Shown here piece after piece: positions 55,401 to 64,000 of a stretch of DNA of 64,000 nt. A program made the translations under genes and the position numbers. Origin of the DNA: Lepturacanthus savala (Eukaryota; Chordata; Actinopteri; Scombriformes; Trichiuridae); the NCBI GenBank assembly GCA_030544235.1, contig CM060481.1:12166892-12230891 (forward strand), written 5' to 3'. The notes below the pieces were generated by a model. It was not told the origin of the DNA. It was given only the letters and a program-made list of their open reading frames with translations, and ran no database searches. Within the stretch, counting starts at the first letter, position 1; each line of letters begins with the position of its first letter.

Positions 55401-55735
55401 CGTTGATTGATCAAATAAAGGGGGTATACATTTATACATGTGGGAGAGGCAGAAGCAAAAGGGGGAGACAAATGAAAGAGGGCAGGAAGCGAGTAATGTG
55501 TCGACTTCAGTTTTCAGAGCCGAACCGGTAGTCTAAGTCTTTTGGGGGAAAAGCAGAGCGTTGCTGTTCCAGCAGGTAACACAGCTAACGCCAGCCAGCA
55601 AATGAAGATGAATGCACTTAATCTCTCAGCTGCCAAATCTACACCTAGAGGACTCCACACACACACATTAACCATCAATCAGGCTTCACTGTGAAAATAT
55701 TCATTCACATTCATTCATTTCAATGATTTCTTCAA

Positions 55736-55738
<3 letters not shown>

Positions 55739-55778
<40 letters not shown>
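55739..55778. repeat. (AT)n microsatellite
   Basis: About 20 uninterrupted TA units, followed by ctgtatatatactgtgtgtgtg. Confidence 0.95.
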
Positions 55779-55779
<1 letters not shown>

Positions 55780-58100
55780 TGTATATATACTGTGTGTGTG
55801 TACTGAAGTGCATGTTTTGAAGGAAAACTACAGCAGGGCCACAGATGCTAGACAGCAGGACAATCTCATTATCCAGGTCCAGTGTGAACAGCTACCAGCG
55901 ACCCCTGCCAACCCCGTATGTCACTCACATAGTTGCCTTTGGTAACAGCATATTTCCCTGATTGGCTGCAGTTACTGCAGCAGCAGGATGCTGCTTGTTA
56001 AAATGTCTTTCCTGTGTGTGAAATAATATATATGTAGAATCTGTGCGATTAAATAGAAATTATTTGGATTGTAGTTGGACAATGCGTTCTTATCCCAGAG
56101 CATCAAATTTCCAATTTTTTCGACTGTTTAATTCATGTGACAGTGCTGTAGTTAAGCCCTGGTTAGGTTTCAGGAAAAAAAAGCGATATGATGGAAAGCA
56201 TGTTTGGTTAAAATGGTGAAATGTGCGGTCTTGAATACTGCTCTCCTGCTTCTTGTGCAACTTTTCATATTTTTGCAGTTATCCAACCATCCACCCAACA
56301 CTCCACCACCAAATGTGGACATTTTCCAACTCATAGCTCCTTAAAAGACTCGTTGCACCTTTTTCACATGTTTTGTGAGTATAGAAGCCTATGGGGTAAT
56401 TCTGCATGTTTATATATCTGAAACTAAATGGTTAGTGCATTGAACAGCAACATTGATGGGAGTGGCAAAACGGCACTATTTGACACAGTGTGGATTAGGA
56501 ACAGTCTGGCCTGACAGCAATGTACAGATGACTGAATAAAGTGTGTAAGGGAACATGCTTTGTACAGTCCTTCCTTTGAGCTTTACAGGGCTTCAACAAA
56601 TGCAGGTAAACTGCAGAGATCAGAGAATGTACTTGTTGAAACTCGGCTATAGCTGCCATACCCCTTGGCAAACCCTTAGTCTCCCAGCAGGACCGCCTTC
56701 CCTCAGAAGAGTTGTGAAAACTGATGCAGTCTAATAAGAATAGACAGCAGGCATTGAACATCCACACTAATTTTCCAATTACATCAGCATCTGTGGAGGT
56801 CACTTCATCTTAACTTTCTCCTACCAGGAAAAAAAAAAGAACCCTCAATTTTGAAATGTCATTTCATCCTCTCCAATTCCCTCCCTGTCCACCCCTGTCA
56901 CAGGTCACAGCTTTCAATAAAAAGTGGCTTGTTAGGGCCAGTGTTGGTCTTGCTCCAATCATTTCATAGTATTTTGGAGTTATGAAATTGGGCCTGTGAT
57001 GCAACAGTACAGATGACCGGGACTTACAAGAACGTGAACAGACGGAGTCCATCATCATAGCCATAATCCTCTCATCCTTTTATTAGACAGTGCATGAGTC
57101 CCAGTATGACGGGCATTCCGTGATGATGCAAGATGATGCAGAAAAGTGCAAAAGCTGTCAGCTGAGGGCCTGTTTCTGTTTAGTGTTTCTGTAAACAACA
57201 TTATTTTGGGAAGGACTGTTAATCGCTGAATGAATTAAGCTTCATAAATATTAACAAATCTCTTCCCCTTTCCCTCTGCCCTACTGTGATCACGTAGCTG
57301 CTCTTCCAAAAATCCTTTGATCTGTGCAGATCAAATTCCATAGGGGCTCTAAAAAAACTTACTAGCACAATGAAAGCCAACATTTGTTATTTGTTGAGAG
57401 AAATATTCATGTATTCAGAATGAGACATGAAGCCCTGCTGGGAACATGCTACACAAAATTACAATCAATTAAATTTAGACTTTCTGTTATCTTTATGACC
57501 TCAGTCATGTATCTCCACTGGAAACTTTGTACATGGTTTGTTTTTTGATGATAAACTGGCCACTGTGACCGGGACAGAATGTTCTTGTGCCTTGAGCTAT
57601 TTTTCTGTCAATAATCTGAAATCTGTCCTTCCCTATGTTCACCTACTGGGCTCAGGTTTTGATCCAGCTCGCTGAAGGGTTCTCGTTTGTAATTTCTCTC
57701 TCTGATTTTTTTTTTTTACTCTTAAATAAATACCTAAAAGGCAACATTTGTTTGAGGATGGTTTATTTATGTTCTCACAATGGAAGAATACATTTCCACT
57801 ACAAAAGTGCTATATGTAAGAATAAAGTAAGAGTTTTAGGTTTAATGATACAATGTATGGTTTTCTGGGGGCATCTAGTTGCGGATTGAAAAAGAACCCT
57901 AACCATGGAAATGTTAGTATAATAACTGGTGGTTTAAACTCACTTTTTTGTCTTGAGGAATGTTAATGTCAATATAAAACCTCAAGGGATCAAATTTGCA
58001 GTTTGGGGTGTCCTACCAACATGTTTTACAGCTGCACCTTTTCCCATGATTTGTAGGAGTCCTGCAAAAAGTCCTCCTAAGATGAATCTAGTAAAGCCTA

Positions 58101-58386
58101 GCGCTGCAATGATTGATTAGTTCCCAACTGCTATATTAATCACTAACTATTTTGCTCATTGATTAATTGATTTGAGCCATTTCTAAGAAGAAAATGGCCA
58201 AAATCTCTGGTTCCAGCTTCTCAAAATCAATTATTTTCTGCTTTATTTAGTCTTCTATAATAGTGTGTGTGGACTGTTACATGTGAATACATTTTAGGTT
58301 GAGTTTTCAGCATTGGGAAAATGAACCAAACAACTTATCACTTCAAAAATCAATAGATTAATCTGCTAAAACAATCAGCACCTAAG
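58101..58386 (+). repeat. copy of the fish 'gctgcaatgattgattagtt' dispersed repeat
   Basis: The phrases gcgctgcaatgattgattag, ctattttgctcattgatta, ctctggttccagcttctcaa and atcaatagattaatctgct fall in the order of an abundant teleost repeat that starts gctgcaacgattagtcgatt and ends in an inverted version. The copy is diverged. It is probably a non-autonomous DNA element. Confidence 0.65.
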
Positions 58387-60284
58387 ATGGCTTTCTTCTT
58401 ATTGGAGAGAAACTAACATTACTGCAAAGTGTGATATTGGGGATTTAGTGTGTGAACTTGAACCAAAGGGCAAACTGCAGTTCACCACCTATATCATTAA
58501 TAAGAAGGAATATCGGATTCTTACATAACACACCTTTAATGTAACGTCCTTTTGTGTATCTGGCTGTTCTGACATCCATTTGTGACAGTCACTATTTATG
58601 TCTGTCTGTTGCCATGGAAATATGTTTCTAATTTCATGCTTCTTTGCACGGTCTCCATGCTTGCTGTTGCCACACTAATACCTGGTGCAGGTTTGTTTTC
58701 TGCTCCTCTGTTTTTTGACTGATTGTTTTGGAGGTCTGTGAAGCTCTGCTACTGCGGCAGTATTTCTGTGTTGTATTGATTTTCACTGTACACCGCTTGT
58801 CCCTCCGTGTTACTATAGTGAAGTCTGATGTGTTGCTCCCGCCTCACTGCTCCAGTCACAGCAGCTGCTCTCATCTTCAGCCGGCCACCAGTGGCTAACT
58901 GAGTCTTTGATGTGAAGCATCTTGATGGCTCTCATTCAGCCTCAGGGCTCTGTTTTACAGCTTCACAATGACCCGGACAAAAGCCATGTCAAAGAAACAC
59001 TGGCTACAAAAGTAATGATATCATACTGCAATTGTATCAGTATTACTAAAAAAACAACTGCTTTTAATAATAGCATTACTATTACTATTATTATATATAC
59101 TATTATTTTTTATAGCCTTACTATACATTTTATATATATATATATATATATATGTTTAGTTTTAGATGTTTAGTTTTAATTGAGACAGAAATAAGAGTGA
59201 ATGAACTGTATAAAACCCTCAGATCCTTTGATTAAAGCATCTATAATCATGATTTTTAATAATAAGAAAGGATCAAATGCGACTTTGCAACATCCCTTGG
59301 CTTTATGGAGCTTTACTGACTTCCAGGTCATTTTTAAGCCGTCTTGCCCACAATTTTATAGTTTTGCTTCACTCACATTACTGCTCAAAGTGTCATTTTT
59401 GGCTGCAGCAAAAGCTATAAAATCCCATTGCATACTACCTGCTCAGCACCAAACGGCAGACAGAAACAGTTAACGCCTAGCTGGTGAACATAATGGAGCA
59501 TTTCAGAGTCCGATATTTCCCTTAGGAGTTGGTTAAGAGAAAAAAAAACAGAGCGAAAGACACTAAATATTGCACTTGAATTTCACAGGTGGAGAGAAAC
59601 ACGACTCCAAATGAATGATAATGTTGCTCTTGTACTGCTGTATGTGTACCCAACTGTTTGCTGACAAGTACAGCATAGCAACTTAAAAAGGTCGTGATAT
59701 GTCAATGTTGTGTTCACAGCTTCTTTCAGAAGTCTAGTGAAGAAAGGATCTCTTGCAGGTTTGAGTAACAAAGTAAGAAAACAACATTGTAGAAAAATGC
59801 TCCATTACAAGCAAAAGACCTGCAGCTACTAATGGATAAGTGCACGTTAGTGGAGAAATTATTTATAAATTAAACTGGCATTGTGTCATTAAGCACCAAG
59901 TTCCCCCCTTTTGGAGGGAAATAACATGCAGCTGGTTATAAAACATGAATCCAGACAAAACTTAGGATACTGCTACCTGGAGACTCCATCAAATATGTGT
60001 AGATGTACAGATAAGCAACGTCCAGCCACTTTCTTTGGGTCATTGATCTGCTAGGACAGAGGGAGGCTATGGGCTGAAGGGACATGACGGCTGATCGATC
60101 AACCTTCGTTTATTAAGCTATCATGAACGCCCAGCTAACAGATCGTCCGCTAACAACGTGGCAAATTGTAATAACTTCTATAGGACCATAGGTTTTATGG
60201 ATCATGGATTTTCTTTCCAACAAAAGCCGGCACGGTCATGATGTTTTGATTTTGTACCACTTTGATGTAGCCTATCTTAGTTTA

Positions 60285-60445
60285 ATATTTTAGCATGCTA
60301 ACATTAGCTAATTTGCAGTTAACACACAAGTAGAGCTGAGGTGGATGAAAAGTCAGGCTATCACCCAAATAATTACAAATAATCCTGAGGGGAACATGAA
60401 TATCTGCTCAATATTTCACGGCAATCCAGTACATACATGAGTAGG
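60285..60445 (+). repeat. copy of the fish 'gatgaaaagtcaggctatcac' dispersed repeat
   Basis: The phrases tagcatgctaacattagcta, gatgaaaagtcaggctatca, aatcctgaggggaacatgaa and atttcacggcaatccagtac are in the order of a very abundant teleost repeat (tagatgaaaagtcaggggat type). Partial, diverged copy; family name not assigned. Confidence 0.7.
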
Positions 60446-61510
60446 TTTGAAATATATATTTGCTAGAGGACTATATGACCCCCCCCCCAATCAACTTCAA
60501 ACACTAAACCTCTCTAAGAACTGAAACCTGCACTTTATTTCAGCTTTCATGAAAATTGCCCTCTTTTTTTTTCAATAAAACACAAACTGCTTTTTCTCAG
60601 GCTTTTGCGACAATATGTCTTTGTCTTCTTGATTATCCCCCAAACAGTGTGCGTGGTGTTACCACTATCTGCAAGACACACACAGAACGTACGGTTTTCA
60701 TAACCTAAGGGTGACATAAGATATTCAAGCAGCGCTGCCCGGGCTTCTGAGAAAAGCTTATAGCAGAAACAGGGTCAGAGTCAGATAATGAATAACAGTA
60801 TTTGAATCTGAAGTTATTATGATGCGTGGGAGGAGGAGGAAGAGGAGAAAGAGGAGGAGGGGAGCTGCTGTGTTAAATGCAAAAAAAGAGCTTACACATC
60901 CCAAAGCAGGGAGAGAGACGACATGGCTAATAAAAGGAAGCAGAAAGGCCGGAGAGCTGAAATGAGTGGTTCACAGAATAAACGGAGAAATGAGACTTTC
61001 GGTAGAATATTAGGGGAAACTGAGGCATAGATTAATGGATGTGTGTTAAAATGAGACTCTTACACTGGTAGGATGGGACCAAGAGTGACACTTAGGTCAC
61101 ACTTGGAGCTGTGCCCCTCTCTCTCTCCCTGTCTCCTCCCTCTCCGCAGCTCTTTCCAACACCAGCTCGTCTCCTCCTCATCCAGCTCCCTCTGGTCCCC
61201 GCCCTCCCTCGACCTTCCCTGCGGCTGTCCTGTGACGTTGAGCAGACGTGGAGGTGCCAAGGGGGTGCTGCTGAGGATGGGCGGAGGCTCGGACGTGAAT
61301 AGAAACTGACCTATCAAGAACATGGACTGGCGGGGGGGCACAGTAATTACCACACACAAACACGTAATCAACAAAGTTGCATATTGCATAATTTCTTTTC
61401 TTTTTTATAGAAGGATTAAAATAAAACGTCAACTACTTTACTGATTACTGAGCACGATTTGAAAGGTGATTCAGTTCCCTGAATCGCCAGGCATCTCAGA
61501 TATGTTCAGA

Positions 61511-61609
61511 TTACTCCTTTGCCAGCTTTTTCTCTCTCTTTCCGACAAGTAGGACTTCGTCATCAGACATCTCCTTGCTCGGCACGGCTGCACTCTGCTG
61601 TTCCCTGTG
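61511..61609 (-). CDS. possible terminal exon of an unidentified minus-strand gene
   Basis: The acceptor gctgtcattttgcag is followed by 32 codons and a TAA. The peptide starts HREQQSAAVPSKEMSDDEVL and ends GKREKKLAKE. It is hydrophilic, ends cleanly and uses ordinary codons. A TATAAA variant poly(A) hexamer lies about 100 bases downstream (61,404-61,409). The protein is not recognised and no partner exon was found up to 64,000; upstream exons would lie beyond the window. It could be chance. Confidence 0.35.
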   Translation of the reverse strand, partial: HREQQSAAVPSKEMSDDEVLLVGKREKKLAKE

Positions 61610-62037
61610 CTGCAAAATGACAGCGCACGGTTGGTACAGAACAAAACCAGACAGCCGAACCACCGGCAGACACAGCGAGATGTGACACACACACACACAC
61701 ACACTGGTGCAGGCTTACAGAAAGAGGTTGTGTCTGATGGATGAATGAGGAAGAGAATGACATTTTCAGCGATTCTATGTGTTCTAAACCATCCCATTGA
61801 CTTGGAATTTAAAGGAAATTCATAACAAAGGGGTCCTTGGACTAGTGGTAATCCCATTTCTGCGGCCCCTAATCCTGTGGTGTAGATGGCCTGAGCTGGT
61901 TGGACTGCATTGACAGAGAGTATTGACTGTGGTGGAGGCCTATTTTAAAACTGAAATTATAACATAATCACCAATCGATAAGTCAATTGAAGGAGACTAA
62001 AGAACAAGCGCTCGCTTCTGTTTTTGTTGTCATTGAT

Positions 62038-62038
<1 letters not shown>

Positions 62039-62078
<40 letters not shown>
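62039..62078. repeat. (CA)n microsatellite
   Basis: About 20 uninterrupted CA units. Confidence 0.97.
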
Positions 62079-62079
<1 letters not shown>

Positions 62080-62298
62080 GTATATACATACATGTGCACA
62101 ATCATGTGTCCAAATTGTATTATTTGTTCAGTATTGTTACATTGTTGTCCTATTTTCTTGCTTTGTGTCTCTACCTCTATTCTGTATTTATACACTCTGC
62201 ACCAATAAAATACCCCACATATAAACATGTTAACAATCCCCTAGTGAGCTGTGTGCACAAACTCTTTTCATCACCAAAACATACTCCCTCCCTCTTTC

Positions 62299-62301
<3 letters not shown>

Positions 62302-62364
<63 letters not shown>
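62302..62364. repeat. (CT)n followed by (CA)n microsatellite
   Basis: A CT tract passes directly into about 17 CA units. Confidence 0.97.
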
Positions 62365-62366
<2 letters not shown>

Positions 62367-64000
62367 CATCATGCAGAACTCTCTTCTTATTCGTATTGTG
62401 TTCTGGAGACAGAATTGAAGGATAACTATTCCCTGGCTGTTCATGACAAAACAGGATGAGTGGCTTCAGACCAACAAAAGGGAGTGTGCAGTGAACTGGT
62501 GCATTAATAAGGCTCGTGTACATGTGATATTCTCTTTTGTCATTCTTCAACCAGTATGCATATTATGCTAAATTATTCAAATTGAAGCAATGAGCATCTC
62601 TCGTTTGAGCTGTGTTGTATCCTCTTTCACAAAAGCATGTTATGGAGTGTGTTATTCAACTCAAACAACAAAATGCTTATGTAAGAGTTCTCGTGGTGCA
62701 ATAGCAACAAATTACAGACAGCTTTAACATGACTAGTGGTTAGTAAGAGGTGCACAGCCTTGTTTCGTACTATTGAGCCTGAGTGTTTCTGCAACAATAT
62801 CCATAAAGCTAATGCACTGCATATTCATGCATATAAATATATCAGAACAGTCATGTTATGTAGCTATTTTTTTGTTATCTGCTTTGCAGAAAATAGCATT
62901 TTAATGACTGGCAGCTATAGGCAGCACAAAATTCTTTTTGGGGGGTTATTCTAGGGACATAAACAATTAAATAGATATCTGCATGTCAGGTTTGAAGATC
63001 TTGATAAAATAAATAAAAATCTTAAAAAAAATAAATAAAATGACTCCTCTTCCTGGTAAGGTTGGCATCGCCATGTTCTTGGGAAGAAGGGGCAGAAGTC
63101 AATTATGAACATTTGTCTGCGATGTCTACCGTCATGTTATTAAAACTGTATGAGTAACATTGAGATTTTTTATTTTTAATAGAAAATGACTTTGGTAGCT
63201 ATAGATGCCCGTGGGCTTAAGTACAATGTATTTCCACATGGGTGCACACAGCTCATGTGCTGTTCAGATTGCACAGAGAGAGCACCTGTATGGGCTTGAT
63301 TTCTCAGAAAATGCTGAGCACTTATATACATGGAGCAATCAGAAAATGCCAACGCTTGCAGCTGACAGCTAATGGATGGAGCGTTGGATTAGCATGCAGA
63401 CGCCACGCTGTATTTTCGGTGCAGGATCAACACATTTAATATCTCAAACCCCGATCATAAATGTGCCAGCTGGTGAGTTTGTAATATAACAGTTCAGTTT
63501 GATGTAATGTTTTGCATGTTTCAAGCAGCTGTGTCAGTCATATGGCTGCCACTACTCAAAAGTGACAGAGTTAGGACAGAGTGCTAGAGTAGCGCTGCCA
63601 CTACCGGAGCCATCAAGATGCAACTACAGCCCGCACACAGTATTTAGTCCTAATGAGCCTCTGACTTTGAGGCACATCAATGAGGCACCTCATTCATAAT
63701 AAAGAGCTTCAGTCCCGTGGGCAGTAACTAAATGAACTGGGACTGAATGCAGGCAAACAGTTTAGTTGCTTGCTCCCTCAGCTCTGAGAGCATCGGGATG
63801 TGATAATTAACCACGCAGCTAAAATATGGAGAAATCTGATCACACTGTAGCAGGCACATGTGCCGGCTACGTGTGAACATCTGACACAGTAAATTGAGGT
63901 CGGGAGATAAACGATCTTGTCTATTTCACATTATGACAAGGCTGTGAGTCAAACTGGGGCAGAGTTGTTCCAGTTTTTTTTTAAAGATAAACTCTTCCCT

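Larger units (their letters stand above)
50761..61510. other. region upstream of lnx1, no confident gene
   Basis: AT-rich sequence with LINE relics near 52.1-52.4 and 55.26-55.4 kb, dispersed fish repeats near 58.1-58.4 and 60.3-60.45 kb, and microsatellites. A GC-richer patch at 61,090-61,320 is open in several frames but shows no clear exon. No chic2 or gsx2 exon was recognised. Confidence 0.5.
61610..64000. other. sequence with microsatellites, no recognised gene
   Basis: The stretch has a short (CA)n at 61,685-61,704 and longer ones at 62,039-62,078 and 62,331-62,364, the last preceded by (CT)n. The rest is AT-rich. If the exon at 61,511-61,609 is real, this would be intron of that gene. 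Confidence 0.5.

Noticed and set aside
60923..61030. 35-codon plus-strand frame MANKRKQKGRRAEMSGSQ... with a good start context
   Set aside because: Short, A/G-rich and basic by composition; no upstream promoter or match. Could be revisited if conserved.
61060..61389. GC-richer patch open in three frames
   Set aside because: No splice pair defines an exon and the frames disagree. Its openness is explained by base composition.
62039..62364. Regular repeats that might suggest a CRISPR-like array
   Set aside because: They are simple (CA)n and (CT)n microsatellites in eukaryotic DNA without spacers.

Overview
This window is vertebrate nuclear DNA and most probably comes from a teleost fish. Short exons sit in long AT-rich introns with GT...AG borders. 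There are many (CA)n, (GA)n and (AT)n microsatellites, and several dispersed repeat families that are typical of ray-finned fish. There are no bacterial operons, CRISPR arrays or phage genes. Nearly all long open frames are chance frames in introns. The genes were recovered by reading splice sites and codon phase, not by ORF length.

Layout. (1) About 1-15.15 kb, plus strand: the 3' part of fip1l1, a cleavage/polyadenylation factor subunit, with seven well-phased exons and one doubtful exon. (2) About 15.15-16.3 kb: a tail-to-tail junction where the 3' UTRs of fip1l1 and lnx1 converge and may overlap. (3) About 16.3-50.8 kb, minus strand: the whole of lnx1 (ligand of Numb-protein X 1), a RING E3 ligase with four PDZ domains. 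All ten coding exons of the long (p80-type) form can be placed, and their phases close to exactly 800 codons including the stop. A separate first exon inside the large intron, at 41,696-41,787, encodes the start of the RING-less (p70-type) form. Candidate promoters lie near 42.4-42.55 kb (p70) and 50.69-50.85 kb (p80). (4) About 50.8-64 kb: mostly intergenic, with relics of L2-like LINEs and other fish repeats. A possible last exon of another minus-strand gene lies at 61,511-61,609.

The order fip1l1 (+) / lnx1 (-) matches the tetrapod FIP1L1-LNX1 neighbourhood. That order, together with the long linker before PDZ1, identifies the gene as lnx1 even though it carries NPAF, the motif expected of LNX2. 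Mobile elements sit in lnx1 introns: a 2.8-kb element with long inverted terminal repeats (28.7-31.5 kb), a tRNA-headed SINE-like repeat (25.7-26.06 kb) and a possible hAT relic (35.6-36.8 kb).

I found no wholly new biological system. The items most worth following are the p70 first exon with a signal-peptide-like N terminus, a histidine-rich PDZ1-PDZ2 linker, a tiny upstream ORF that overlaps the p80 start codon as TGATG, a canonical CPVC end to the RING where mammals have Asp, and the inverted-repeat element. Comparisons with human proteins are from memory, because no search could be run.
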